A stretch of DNA of 64,000 nt from Paraburkholderia rhizosphaerae (GCF_004366595.1 NZ_SORE01000011.1:1-64000); one strand, 5' to 3'; counted from the first letter of the stretch, positions 33,058 through 42,831 are shown. Made by a program: numbers and translations. The notes: a model not told the origin generated them from the sequence alone.

Positions 33058-34421
33058 ATGGTCCGCCCCTCCCGCAGTCGCATAATCGAGGCTGACACGT
33101 ACAGCTCCCGAGGAGGTGTGTCATGAGTCAGTGCGCTACACCCGCCATGGCCCGTATGGGCATCGATATCGGCAAATCGGCATTCCATGTTGTCGGGCTT
33201 GATGCCGGCGGCAGGCCTGTCTTCAGAGGTCGATTCACCCGCGAGCGCCTCATCGAATTTCTGGCGCGTGCGTCGCCCACGATCGTCGGAATGGAATCCT
33301 GTCCTGGCAGCAACTGGCTGGCGAGGAAAGTGACGGATGCGGGACATAGCACCCGAATCGTTCCCGCGCAGTTCGTCAAACCATTCGTCAAGTCCAACAA
33401 GACCGACATCGTCGATGCAGAGGCAATTGCCGAAGCGATTTCGCGTCCTACCATGCGGTTTGTGCAGCCAAAGACAGAAGCTCAGCTTGATCTGCAGGCG
33501 TTGCACCGTGTCCGGCAGCGACTCGTGTCCAGCAAGACGGCTGTCATCAACCAGGCACGAGCCTTTCTGCTCGAATATGGCCTCACCATTGGTGTTGGCG
33601 CTGCGTACTTTGTTCGCGACATGCCGTCGATTCTCTCAGATGACGAGAACGGGCTTACGCCATCAATGCGCCGTCTGCTCGACGAGCTATGGCAAGAATA
33701 TCGATGTGTCGAAGCGCGCCTGCTGCAACTCCGGCGTCAGATAGAGTCAATTGCGACTGCCGACGACACAGCCACCCGGCTGACGTCAGTGCCGGGCATC
33801 GGCCAACTGACCGCGACCGCCATCACCGCATTTGCCGGCAACGGAACGCAGTTCAAATCCGGCCGACACCTGGCCGCATGGCTCGGACTCGTTCCACGCG
33901 AGTTTTCCACTGGCGGCAAACAACATCTTCTCGGCATAACTAAGCGTGGCAATCCGTATCTACGCAAGCTGCTTGTGCATGGCGCCCGCTCCTGCGTCCT
34001 TCACCTGGACCGGACCAAAGATCATCTCGGTGTCTGGATAGGTCGAATGGAATCAAGAGGAATACATCGCAACAAGGTTATCGTCGCGCTGGCCAACAAA
34101 CTCGCGCGAATCGCCTGGGTCGTGCTGACCAGACAGGGTGCGTTCTATCTCCGGCAGCCGCGCCAGCAACAGCAATAGGAGGCCTCTGATTACCCTTCCA
34201 GGTTTGCAGGCTGTACCTGATGACGACACTGCGCAACGGCGTTCGGTAAACCCGGGTCAAAAAAACGGCCTTCAAGGCCGCGCCACTTATTGGGAACCGA
34301 GCGCGCATATCCCATCATGGCCTTGCCGTCAAAAGCGGCTGACTCGCGAGAGGCCGGATACATTTACGCAAACTGCTTCGTCGCACAGGGACTCCCTTGC
34401 AAAGCCGGGGCGGACCATACA
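33051..34421 (+). mobile_element. IS110 family, IS1111-group insertion sequence
   Basis: Twelve-base perfect sub-terminal inverted repeats ATGGTCCGCCCC (33058-33069) and GGGGCGGACCAT (34407-34418) flank a single transposase gene. Sub-terminal repeats of this size are the hallmark of the IS1111 group; the exact tips (about 7 bases outside on the left and 3 on the right) are inferred from that group. It interrupts an IS3-family element between orfA and orfB. Confidence 0.85.
33123..34178 (+). CDS. IS110-family (IS1111 group) DEDD transposase
   Basis: A 351-residue transposase. The N-terminal DEDD RuvC-like domain shows MGIDIGKSAFHVVGLD (first Asp), TIVGMESCPGSNW (Glu) and SNKTDIVDAEAIAEA (the two Asp). 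The C-terminal Transposase_20 domain shows TRLTSVPGIGQLTATAITAF and GRHLAAWLGLVPREFSTGG with the Ser of the active region. Full length and intact, so this copy may still be active. GGAGG precedes the ATG at 33123. Confidence 0.95.
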   Translation: MSQCATPAMARMGIDIGKSAFHVVGLDAGGRPVFRGRFTRERLIEFLARASPTIVGMESCPGSNWLARKVTDAGHSTRIVPAQFVKPFVKSNKTDIVDAEAIAEAISRPTMRFVQPKTEAQLDLQALHRVRQRLVSSKTAVINQARAFLLEYGLTIGVGAAYFVRDMPSILSDDENGLTPSMRRLLDELWQEYRCVEARLLQLRRQIESIATADDTATRLTSVPGIGQLTATAITAFAGNGTQFKSGRHLAAWLGLVPREFSTGGKQHLLGITKRGNPYLRKLLVHGARSCVLHLDRTKDHLGVWIGRMESRGIHRNKVIVALANKLARIAWVVLTRQGAFYLRQPRQQQQ

Positions 34422-34679
34422 TTTTTTGCGATTTCCAGCTCCCTGCAAGCGCTTGTTCTCCGCTCGAAGACGCGAGAGTTCCATCTGTTCCGCCGTGACC
34501 ACCTTCGCCCCGGGGCCATTCAGCTTGCCGGCCTCAGAAGCCTTCAGCCAGTTGCGCAGCGTCTGCGTCGACATACCCAACTCGCGGGCCACGGCGCTCA
34601 CGCCTTGCCCGTCCTTGACTCGTTGCACGGCTGCTTCCTTGAACTCCGCCGTGTACACCTGGTGCGGTACCTTGACCAT
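34329..34679 (-). pseudogene. IS3-family transposase orfA, interrupted at its 3' end
   Basis: Residues 1-85 form the orfA helix-turn-helix and leucine-zipper: HQVYTAEFKEAAVQRVKDG, VARELGMSTQTLRNWLKA, and EQMELSRLRAENKRLQ. After a run of A residues (about 34422-34427) the frame enters the IS1111-type element and ends in unrelated sequence (ARESLCDEAVCVNVSG). The genuine portion is about 34422-34679. Confidence 0.8.
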
Positions 34680-34735
34680 TCATTCTTTCCTTCCTTTGGG
34701 TCGAGTTTACACACGACCTACTGGAAGGCAAAATT

Positions 34736-35401
34736 TCAGGGGAAGCTCACGATCCGGTCTTGCCCAACCGCGCCGTTTGTCAGCAAGAGCGCGGCGGCGC
34801 AGGCTCGCCAACGCATCGGCGAGGCACCAATGACGTGGTGACTTGAGCAGACAGCACGGGCGATGGACGGCACCACGCTGCCCCCGACCGTGAGCACTTT
34901 GGCGCGCAGGGCTTACCAACGCTCTTGTTCCAGACGTTCCGTAGTTGATCGATGCCTTGGCGCTCTTGATCAGCTATTTGTGGACGTATTGGCCGTCTGA
35001 CAAACCCGGTCGACTGTCAGCGCCTTCGCATGGCACTAATGCCGAGTCTGATAGATACATGAGATTCCGGCAATATCGCGAATATGGCCAGAGATGAGCA
35101 TTGAATGGCCAAAAACGATCACAACAAAACCGCCAGGGAAAACCCGCGAAGCCTAAACTGTTCCTATCAGCGGTCAGGAGACTGCTGATCCTGGCGGGTA
35201 CAGGGACCTGGTGGCAAGAGTCACGGGGTCTTGCACAAGTTGAGGCGTAATGGATGCATAGAACCTTGCCTCCTTTCGCATGTGGATCTTTGTCTTCGTG
35301 TACCTGTGAAAGCCATTGGCCTGGCCATGGTGGAAACGGGCGTTGCCCTGGGTTAATTCGTGGCACATGTCGGGCATCGCCCGACTGAGGACAGAGTCAT
35401 C
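34736..35401. other. Non-coding region between the IS element and sucA
   Basis: About 660 bases. Open frames on either strand are short, Arg/Cys-rich and unlike real proteins. The region should contain the sucA promoter; I see no convincing -35/-10 pair. Nothing else was recognised. Confidence 0.5.
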
Positions 35402-38227
35402 ATGATGTTGCGCAACCGGAGTACCTCCTTCCTTTTTGGAGGCAATGCTCCCTATGTCGAGGAACAATACGAGGCGTATCTGGCAGACCCGAACACGGTG
35501 TCGCAAGAGTGGCGCGCCTATTTCGACGCATTGCAGGGCGCGCCGGCCGTCGATGGATCCGACGCTGTCGACGTCGCACACGCTCCCGTCGTGTCGCGTT
35601 TTGTGGAGTTGGCGAGGCGGCCTCGAACGGAAGGACGAACAGAGAACGAAGTATTGAGGTTTGCCCAGAAGCAGGTCGCCGTGCAGGCCTTGATTTCGGC
35701 CTATCGCATGGTCGGTACCCGCAACGCGCATCTCGATCCGCTGCGCTGGACCGCGCCAGTGCCGTTGGCTGAATTAAACCCGAGCTACTACGATCTGTCC
35801 CATGCGGACATGAACACGACGTTCAGCATGTCGGGCGCCTACTTCTCGGACGAAGATGCAACCCTCGGCGATCTGGTGCAGGCACTTGGAGAGACATATT
35901 GCGGGACGTTGGGCGCTGAGTTCATGCATCTGGCTGATCCCGATCAGCGTAACTGGTGGCCAATGCGTCTCGAATCTTCGCGTTCACAAGCTACCCTGGA
36001 TGCCGGTGACAAGCTGCACATCCTCGAACGGCTGACGGCTGCCGAGGGGCTTGAAAAATACCTGCATGCGCGCTATGTCGGACAGAAGCGGTTCTCGCTC
36101 GAAGGCGGCGAGTCGCTCATCGTCCTGCTCGACGAACTCGTTGCGTACGGCGCCACGAAGGGAGTCAAGAGCTCGATTCTCGGCATGGCGCATCGTGGAC
36201 GATTGAACGTTCTTGTCAATATCGTGGGAAAGCCGCCGGCTGCGCTGTTCGACGAGTTCGAGGGGAAGACCGCGAATCTGCTTCCGGCGGGTGACGTCAA
36301 GTATCACAAGGGTTTTACCGGTCTGCTTCCGACGGCGACCGGACTGGCAGAAGTGACGCTCGCGTTTAACCCGTCGCATCTGGAAATCGTCAACCCGGTT
36401 GTCCAGGGTATCGCTCGCGCGCGAGCCGAAGTATTGGGGCAAGGTCCGGGCGCGGTCCTGCCGGTGGAGATCCACGGGGACGCCGCGATTTCGGGGCAAG
36501 GCATCGTTATGGAGACGATGAACCTGTCGAATACCAGAGGCTACGGCACGGGCGGCACGATACATGTGGTCGTAAATAACCAGGTTGGCTTCACCACTTC
36601 CGACCCTAGAGATGTGCGTTCGTCGTTCTATTGCACCGACATTGCAAAGATGATCGAGGCGCCGATTCTGCACGTGAACGGCGACGACCCTGAAGCGGTT
36701 ATTGCCGCAACGCGCCTTGCGATCGATTTTCGTGCGACATTCGGGAAGAGCGTCGTTATCGAGCTGGTTTGCTTCCGCCGCCACGGCCACCAGGAACAGG
36801 ACACGCCCGACATCACCCAACCGTTGATGTATCGTTCCATTGCGGGCCACCCTGGCGTTCGTACCCTCTATGCAAGGAAGCTTGTGGACGAGCGGGTTGT
36901 GACCGCGGAAGACGTGGAGAAGTATCTCCATGACTACCGCGACCGTTTTGACGCTGCGCAAACCGCTGAAGAGAAGAAGCCGGTCGATCAAAAGAACGAG
37001 GAAGTGAGCTGGCCGCAACTGCTCGATGGAAACGTTGGTCGAATTTACTATGCGGCTCCGTTGCCAGACCTCGTCCAGAAACTCGCTCTCAAGATCACCA
37101 GTATTCCAGAGCAATACTCGCTGCATCCGCTTGTTGGGCGTGTGATGTCTGCGCGTCGCGAGATGGCGGAAGGCAAGCGTCCGCTCGACTGGGGCATGGC
37201 CGAGCATTTGGCCTTTGCCTCTCTGCTCTCGGCTGGCATTGACGTGCGCCTGAGCGGGCAGGACAGTGAACGCGGTACGTTTAGCCATCGTCACGCGGTG
37301 CTTCACGACCAGAAGCGGTCGATACGGGCAGAGGGCACGTACGTCCCGCTGCACCATGTGTCAGAAGACCAGGGGCGCTTTTCGGTGAGCAACTCGGTGC
37401 TGTCGGAGGCCGCAGTTCTAGGTTTCGAGTACGGATACTCGATCGTTCGGCAGAACGCGCTCGTATTGTGGGAAGCACAGTTTGGCGACTTCGCAAACGG
37501 GGCGCAGGTTGTGATCGACAACTTTCTCTCAGCTGGCGCCGCAAAGTGGGGGCAACACAGTAGTGTGACGATGCTGCTCCCGCACGGTCAGGAAGGGGAA
37601 GGTCCGGAACATGCGTCCGCGCGCCTCGAGCGTTACCTGCAACTATGTGCACAGGACAATATGCGAGTCTGTCAGCCCACAACACCGGCTCAGATGTTCC
37701 ACCTGCTGCGGATGCAGGCCGTGCTGCACGATCGCGTTCCGCTCATTGTGATGACGCCGAAGTCGCTTCTGCGCCACCCGGAGGCTGTCAGCAGACTGGA
37801 CGATCTCGCGAGGGGCCGATTCAACGAGATTCTTGCCGAATCGCCTTCGAAGGATGCCGCCTCCAAAGTCGACCGGGTCATCCTGTGTTCGGGGAAGGTC
37901 TACTTCGAACTTCTGGAACGTCGTCGTAAGGCCCAAAAGGACAATATCGCCTTGATTCGCGTTGAACAGTTGTATCCGTTCCCCGCGAAACAGATCAGTT
38001 CGGAACTGGAGCGCTACCCGAATCTGAAGAGCGTCGTCTGGTGTCAGGAAGAGTCGAAGAACCAGGGTTCATGGAATTTCGTCATGGAACCGCTGCTGGA
38101 AATCGTAAACGGGCGTGCAGCGCTGCGCTATATCGGGCCTGAAGCAACCGCATCGACCGCACCGGGGTACAAGTCGATGCACGTCGCACGTCAGGAAAAG
38201 TACCTGCACGCGGCAATTGATGTGTAA
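35402..38227 (+). CDS. sucA: 2-oxoglutarate dehydrogenase E1 component (accessory copy)
   Basis: A 941-residue thiamine-diphosphate enzyme that decarboxylates 2-oxoglutarate in the TCA cycle. N-terminal FLFGGNAPYVEEQYEAYLAD is the E1o peripheral helix; LGMAHRGRLNVLVN (near 260) and the FNPSHLEIVNPVVQGIARAR and EIHGDAAISGQG stretches carry cofactor- and substrate-binding residues; FRRHGHQEQDTPDITQPLMY, LSGQDSERGTFSHRHAVL and LWEAQFGDFANGAQ complete the transketolase-like parts. Length matches housekeeping OdhA. The E2 and E3 genes, normally adjacent, are absent: a GlxA-type regulator pseudogene follows instead. It is likely a second copy carried by the accessory region. ATG 35402 is used (ATG 35405 follows at once). 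Confidence 0.95.
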   Translation: MMLRNRSTSFLFGGNAPYVEEQYEAYLADPNTVSQEWRAYFDALQGAPAVDGSDAVDVAHAPVVSRFVELARRPRTEGRTENEVLRFAQKQVAVQALISAYRMVGTRNAHLDPLRWTAPVPLAELNPSYYDLSHADMNTTFSMSGAYFSDEDATLGDLVQALGETYCGTLGAEFMHLADPDQRNWWPMRLESSRSQATLDAGDKLHILERLTAAEGLEKYLHARYVGQKRFSLEGGESLIVLLDELVAYGATKGVKSSILGMAHRGRLNVLVNIVGKPPAALFDEFEGKTANLLPAGDVKYHKGFTGLLPTATGLAEVTLAFNPSHLEIVNPVVQGIARARAEVLGQGPGAVLPVEIHGDAAISGQGIVMETMNLSNTRGYGTGGTIHVVVNNQVGFTTSDPRDVRSSFYCTDIAKMIEAPILHVNGDDPEAVIAATRLAIDFRATFGKSVVIELVCFRRHGHQEQDTPDITQPLMYRSIAGHPGVRTLYARKLVDERVVTAEDVEKYLHDYRDRFDAAQTAEEKKPVDQKNEEVSWPQLLDGNVGRIYYAAPLPDLVQKLALKITSIPEQYSLHPLVGRVMSARREMAEGKRPLDWGMAEHLAFASLLSAGIDVRLSGQDSERGTFSHRHAVLHDQKRSIRAEGTYVPLHHVSEDQGRFSVSNSVLSEAAVLGFEYGYSIVRQNALVLWEAQFGDFANGAQVVIDNFLSAGAAKWGQHSSVTMLLPHGQEGEGPEHASARLERYLQLCAQDNMRVCQPTTPAQMFHLLRMQAVLHDRVPLIVMTPKSLLRHPEAVSRLDDLARGRFNEILAESPSKDAASKVDRVILCSGKVYFELLERRRKAQKDNIALIRVEQLYPFPAKQISSELERYPNLKSVVWCQEESKNQGSWNFVMEPLLEIVNGRAALRYIGPEATASTAPGYKSMHVARQEKYLHAAIDV

Positions 38228-38296
38228 CGAGGCGGCGAGGGCGAGTCGGCGGCGACGTCACCGATTCACCTGTAGTGCCACTTCCCAAGTCGCTTG

Positions 38297-39378
38297 ATGC
38301 ACAGTTCGAACCGTTCGCCGAAAAGCCCAGGCTACGAGCAAGCAGTGCTGGCGCTGAACGTCGCAGGGCCGATGGATGTTTTCACCGAGGCGAACAATTT
38401 CCTTCCCCCGGACCAACAATATGAAATCACCCTTGTTGGCATGCGCTCCGGGAGCGTTCGATGCTCCAACGGTATGGGACTGAACGTCGGAATCGACTAC
38501 CTGCATTACCAGGAACAACCTGACCTGCTTCTCGTAGCAGGTGGCCCAAAGCTTCCGGAGTTACACCCTCCGCCCAGCTTTCTTCGGTGGCTCAGCGCGA
38601 AAGTAGAGGGTTGCCGGCGCTTCGGCTCGGTTTGCAATGGCGCTTTCCTCCTGGGCCATGCCGGATTGTTGGATGGCAAGGAAGTGACCGCCCATTGGGA
38701 TTACATTGATCGCCTCGCCTCTCAATTTCCAGAGGCTGATGTCCGGCCGGACAAGATTTTCGTCCGCGACGGTAGTCTGTTCACCTGTGCGGGCGTCACA
38801 GCTGGAGTCGACCTCAGTCTTGCCTTAGTGACAGAGGATTGGGGGCACGAGATGGCGCTACGCATTGCGAAGCGTCTGATCGTGTACATCCGCCGTGAGG
38901 GTGGTCGGTCGCAAGACAGCCCCTATCTCGCGGCTGGTCCGAAGGAAGAGACCGTCGTGGCGAAGGTGCTGCGCTATATCACTGAGCACATTAGCGAGCC
39001 ACTGTCCATCGAGCAGTTGGCTGATGCCGTCGCGGTCAGTCGGCGGACTTTTTTCCGTGTCTTCGCAAAAAACGCCAATATGACGCCTTCGGCTTTCGTG
39101 GAGCAAATGCCGTTTATTTTTCCCGAAAGTTGCTCGAGGAGACCGACTTGCCGCTGAAAACGGTGGCGTTTCGAAGCGGGTTCCGTAGTGGTTCTCACAT
39201 GAGGGCTATCTTTACGAGGCGGCTTGATATAACTCCGCGGGAATACCGTCAGCGCTTTCGTCGTCAAGATTTAGAGGAGCAACGAGACGAGTCCTATGAT
39301 TTATCGATGTCCGCTCGTGTGCGCGAAGCATACTCACCACACTTGTGTCTTATGGAGATGGATGGCAATAGTGTCTGA
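38297..39378 (+). pseudogene. GlxA-type AraC family regulator, frameshifted
   Basis: The first frame (38297 to about 39110) encodes a DJ-1/PfpI-like domain (NVAGPMDVFTEANNF, VAGGPKLPELHP, GSVCNGAFLLGHAGLL with the nucleophile-position Cys, VTAHWDYIDRLASQFP) and the first AraC helix-turn-helix (SIEQLADAVAVSRRTFFRVF). Near 39106-39112 one base appears to be missing; the second frame continues with RKLLEETDLPLKTVAFRSG, GSHMRAIFTRRLDITPREYR, the second helix-turn-helix. Together they equal one normal GlxA-like regulator. It follows sucA by 69 bases and may once have regulated it. Confidence 0.85.
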
Positions 39379-39623
39379 CGCTATGTGGATTCAGCAAGAG
39401 CGTTGAAGTCCGCGATTCGCCGTTTTCCGTTGCCAAACGACTGCTCTATGGCACTGAGCGTACATGTCGGTGTCGATACATGAACGTAGGCTAAGGCCGA
39501 CGACATGTCGGCGAGGACCATGAGCGACTGGCCGTTGCACATCATCAAGAGACGCTCGGCGTACCGAGGGCCGAACGGCCGAGGTGGGTCGAGAGTTGCC
39601 TTCCGAGCCGTTGTGAAGTTTAG

Positions 39624-41096
39624 CTAACGCTCGTTGGGACCCGCACATTCGAACACCTTGAGCAGGTCGTTGTGAAGTTCAGAGACGTCGAGCATTCGGC
39701 GGGCACGCGTCAGCGCGACATACAGGAGCCGTTTCTCGTCCTCCGCCATCGTTGTGCGGCCGTCATCCTCCGTTTTGAAGCGAAAATCGCCAGTAACCCT
39801 CACCCGGTCCCATTCGAGTCCTTTTGCCCGATGAACGGTCGATATCACATAGTCGGCTTCACTTTCGGGCGAGATCCGGGAGAGAAGCGCGCGCAGGAAA
39901 TCCGTTCCTTCGCGATCGATGATCTGGACGATCGGCAACAGGTCGCGGCCTGCGTAACTGCGGGCATATTCCTGAACATCGCTCCACGATTCGAACAGCG
40001 CGAGCGAGGTCGGCCGGTACGCACGCTCGCCACGCTTCAACCGGTCAGCGCCATCCGCAAACGCGAGTATGTCCTCGACGTTGGCCCGAACCGCGACCTT
40101 GTGGCCATCTCGCAGGCCGTTAGCCAGCGCACCGACCACCGTGACGTTTTTCCGGCACAGGATGGCGTCGACGGGTGGTGTTTCGCCGCCTTCAACGAGC
40201 CGGGACTGGATTGCGGACTGGCCACGCAGCGGCGTGCGCTCGCCAAGCAGCCGCAGGATTCGCGAGGCAAGCGCTGCAAAGGTGTGGCCGAACCGGAACG
40301 ATTCGGTCAGCGCGCACTGCGGCGCGTCGATGTACTGCATTGCGTTGACGGCGCCGCGCCATTCGTAAATCTGTTGGTACGGGTCGCCTACGTAGATGAT
40401 CTGTGCGCTCTGACGGCGGAGGACTGACAGCATCAGTCCGTCGCTGTCCTGCGCTTCGTCGAACAGGATGAAGTCCGCATTGATTGCTGGCCTCGCCTGT
40501 TCCCAGACCTTCAGATAAACATCGGGTGTGATCGCCGTCTTTCCGGTCGGGCTGATGCTTTCCTCCCAGTGACGTACAACGTGTGGCAGGAGCATCGCCC
40601 GCAGATCAGCCGCCGCGGTCTCTTCGATCTTCTCGTCGACGGGAATATGCCATTCTTCAGGCGCAGACTGAGCCGAGCGGCAGAAGCGCGCCGCGCCGTC
40701 GGCCACCATGCGCCCGACGTGAAACGCCGACAGCTCGAGCGTCTTGCCGATGATGGTGGGAACGCGCATGAGTCCGAGACCGTAGCGGCTCGCCAGATGG
40801 TGCGGTGGCTCCTTCGGCAGATTGAGCCGCGCGGTCAGCGCACGATCGACGGACGAGAAGGCGACGGAATGCACCGTCCGGCAGCTGACGTTCGAAGGAA
40901 ACTTGCGTTTCCCGTCGTTGGCGATATCGCGGTTGAACGCGAGGTAGTAGCCGCGCCTGTCGGGGCGGGCACGGGCAACCAGATCCAGCGTCGCCGTCTT
41001 GCCTGCACCGGCGTATGCCTTCACCTTGAGATTGCCACCAGCCGAAACGGCGTCGAGTACGGCGTTCTGTTCTTCCGTCGGTGTGATTGTCCGCAT
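39624..41096 (-). CDS. UvrD-like superfamily 1 helicase, paralogue 1
   Basis: A 490-residue helicase. Motif I is AYAGAGKTATLDL near residue 22, motif II ILFDEAQDSDGLM near 205, motif III VGDPYQQIYEWRGA near 225, motif V STVHRAKGLEWDRV near 420 and motif VI RLLYVALTRARRML near 460. It is much shorter than UvrD and lacks most of the 2B domain. The start at 41096 (MRTITPTEEQ) is set by comparison with the paralogue at 45016-46482 (MSRSFTPTAEQ); ATG 41129 is possible. The two proteins are near-collinear over their whole length. Function is presumably DNA unwinding in repair or defence. Confidence 0.88.
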   Translation of the reverse strand: MRTITPTEEQNAVLDAVSAGGNLKVKAYAGAGKTATLDLVARARPDRRGYYLAFNRDIANDGKRKFPSNVSCRTVHSVAFSSVDRALTARLNLPKEPPHHLASRYGLGLMRVPTIIGKTLELSAFHVGRMVADGAARFCRSAQSAPEEWHIPVDEKIEETAAADLRAMLLPHVVRHWEESISPTGKTAITPDVYLKVWEQARPAINADFILFDEAQDSDGLMLSVLRRQSAQIIYVGDPYQQIYEWRGAVNAMQYIDAPQCALTESFRFGHTFAALASRILRLLGERTPLRGQSAIQSRLVEGGETPPVDAILCRKNVTVVGALANGLRDGHKVAVRANVEDILAFADGADRLKRGERAYRPTSLALFESWSDVQEYARSYAGRDLLPIVQIIDREGTDFLRALLSRISPESEADYVISTVHRAKGLEWDRVRVTGDFRFKTEDDGRTTMAEDEKRLLYVALTRARRMLDVSELHNDLLKVFECAGPNER

Positions 41097-41214
41097 GTTA
41101 GTGTGGTGAATGCCCTCGTTGCCGATCATAAGAGTGTCGCGCAGCGGCGGCCGCGCAACGCCGCGAAAGCCGCCCGAATCGGGTGAGCTTTCCGCTGCGC
41201 GAATTGCGACGGCA

Positions 41215-41682
41215 TCAACCGATGGCGTCGGCCAGTTCTTCAGATAGCGGCTTCGGGACGGCGTGCGTCGTCTGCACGCGCGTGCGGCCGGCAATGATCG
41301 TGTCCGAGCTTATATAGATGGTCTCCCTTACGCGCGTGCCGGTCACGGCAGCGTGGCTCGCGTGGTAGGGATTGCCGCGACGCACATAGTCTTCAAGGTC
41401 GACCTCGATGTCGTAGGCGCTGCTTCCCACATTGCCGCTCACGACAAGCCGGATCGCGTTAAGCGGCAGACCACGCAGGTCCAGGTCGAGAATCCGGTTG
41501 AGAATCTGGTCACGCACGTTGGACGACGAGGACGGCGTTTGAAATGCGACTGCGGAGTCGAACATCTGCACGACGACGAGCCGCTTCGTGCCGTTCGTGA
41601 AGACAATCCTGTATTCGAGCACGCAGGGATCGGCCGACTCGTCCGGATAGATGATGTGCTTGAACGGGCCCTGATATTCCAT
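41215..41682 (-). CDS. Unknown 155-residue protein
   Basis: A soluble protein with alternating beta-strand pattern (CVLEYRIVFTNGTKRLVVVQ; NAIRLVVSGNVGSSAYDIEV). I recognise no family. GGAGCTTCC precedes the ATG at 41682, and a palindrome (41706-41723) lies just upstream. It reads toward the UvrD-like gene, 118 bases away, and may be co-transcribed with it. Confidence 0.7.
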   Translation of the reverse strand: MEYQGPFKHIIYPDESADPCVLEYRIVFTNGTKRLVVVQMFDSAVAFQTPSSSSNVRDQILNRILDLDLRGLPLNAIRLVVSGNVGSSAYDIEVDLEDYVRRGNPYHASHAAVTGTRVRETIYISSDTIIAGRTRVQTTHAVPKPLSEELADAIG

Positions 41683-41705
41683 TGGAAGCTCCTTTGCTGG
41701 AATTG

Positions 41706-41723
41706 CCGGTTCGGTTGAACCGG
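41706..41723. promoter_or_regulatory. Palindrome upstream of the 41682 gene
   Basis: CCGGTTC-GGTT-GAACCGG, perfect 7-bp arms. Possible operator of the minus-strand gene or a terminator for the recombinase operon coming from the right. Confidence 0.45.
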
Positions 41724-41753
41724 TGATCCCAGCCTACGGAGCGACCAGCGAAG

Positions 41754-42695
41754 TCAAGTCAGCTCTACTGATTGAAGAATGGATTCACGTTGCTCAATAG
41801 TGGCGCGCAGACGCACCACGGTGCGCTGGCTCGTCAGCCCGAGCAGCCGGCTCACATCGAAGTTGCTGCGACCGTCGAGCAGCTGCCGGCGAGCAAAGGT
41901 GTTGCGCAGTACCCGTGGACTCATGTCCGGCGCGCGGAATCCGATCGCTTCGAGCGCCTCGCGCACCACCGCACCCAGCAGTACGTCATTGACCATCCCG
42001 CCGCGCCCGGGCGCCGGAAAGAGCAGCGCGTCGCCGGCGTCCGGCTCGCGCGTCTGCCGCCACCTGGACAGACTGTCGATCGCAAACGGCGGCAACGGAA
42101 TTCGCCGCGACTCGCGCGGGCCGCGCTTGGGTACCTCCAGATGCGGGCGGATGCCGTCGACGCTCAAATGGTCGCATTGCGCCTGGCGAAGCTCCGTCGC
42201 TGAGATGCCGGTCGCGAGAAAGAGGGCGACGATCGCGCGATTGCGCAATGCGCGTGCGTCGTCACCGGCTGCAGGCTCGACCCACTCCTGAAGCCGCGCG
42301 TCCGAGTCGACATCGAGGAAGAGGGGAACCGGCTCGTCCTCTGGCCATCGCTCGAAGGCGGCCATGGCGGTGACCGGATTCTCTGTCCGGATGCCTTCCT
42401 CAACGAGGTGACGACACAGCCTGTCGAGCATCTTGCCGTAGCGCAGGCGCGTCGTGGTGCCCGGCGCGCAGCGCGTCTCGACGTCTGCGAAGAACGATTC
42501 GACATGCGCTGCGCCGAAGGTGGCCAGCGTCACGCTCTTTGTTGTGAGGTGCCGAAGAAAGCGCTCGAACATCGCCGCATGCTGGATGCGTGAGCGTGCG
42601 GAAAAGGGACGGCGATCCGCACCGACTGCGTCAGTTTCCTGCCAGAGCCGGTACGCATCCGCTGGGGCTGTCATCCATTGCGAGTCTCGATCCAT
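41754..42695 (-). CDS. Tyrosine recombinase-like protein with degenerate active site
   Basis: A 313-residue protein with the phage-integrase layout: SAM-like N-terminal DNA-binding domain (about 30-120) and catalytic-type domain (about 150-305). The fold markers are clear (RNRAIVALFLATGISATEL, LEVPKRGPRESRRIPLP, DMSPRVLRNTFARRQLLDG, FDVSRLLGLTSQRTV). Compared with the R-K-H-R-H-Y set, the first Arg is Ser, the HxLR His is Arg, the GH His is Leu and the Tyr position is Leu; Lys and the second Arg remain. It therefore should not cut DNA and may bind it as a regulator or partner. It is the last gene of the LexA-controlled operon, 136 bases after imuA. Confidence 0.8.
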   Translation of the reverse strand: MDRDSQWMTAPADAYRLWQETDAVGADRRPFSARSRIQHAAMFERFLRHLTTKSVTLATFGAAHVESFFADVETRCAPGTTTRLRYGKMLDRLCRHLVEEGIRTENPVTAMAAFERWPEDEPVPLFLDVDSDARLQEWVEPAAGDDARALRNRAIVALFLATGISATELRQAQCDHLSVDGIRPHLEVPKRGPRESRRIPLPPFAIDSLSRWRQTREPDAGDALLFPAPGRGGMVNDVLLGAVVREALEAIGFRAPDMSPRVLRNTFARRQLLDGRSNFDVSRLLGLTSQRTVVRLRATIEQRESILQSVELT

Positions 42696-42831
42696 GGTCT
42701 TCGGCTTATATACTGAGTTTGGCTCTTTGCCACCCTATGGCGAATCTTCGATTCGCCAGTCAGTCTTTAGAGAGAAGGGGTTGTACGTCACACCGTCAGG
42801 ATGCCTGAAGCTGCTTGTTTCGGGCGCGGAA

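Larger units (their letters stand above)
32141..34735 (-). mobile_element. IS3-family element, split by an IS1111-type insertion
   Basis: The ends carry an inverted repeat, GCCTTCCAG at 32146-32154 and CTGGAAGGC at 34721-34729, with additional partial matches (TTTTC / AAAAT). Between them lie orfA (34422-34679) and orfB (32165-33057) on the minus strand in IS3 order, separated by a 1.37-kb IS110-family element. The IS3 element is inactive: it is interrupted and orfB is frameshifted. Confidence 0.85.

Noticed and set aside
34974..35366. Minus-strand frame of 130 codons upstream of sucA
   Set aside because: Composition is atypical (Cys/Arg/Pro-rich), there is no ribosome site and no recognisable domain.
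42696..42831. imuB remnant between imuA and the recombinase-like gene
   Set aside because: The 136-base gap was read in all frames and shows no ImuB/Y-family polymerase motif.
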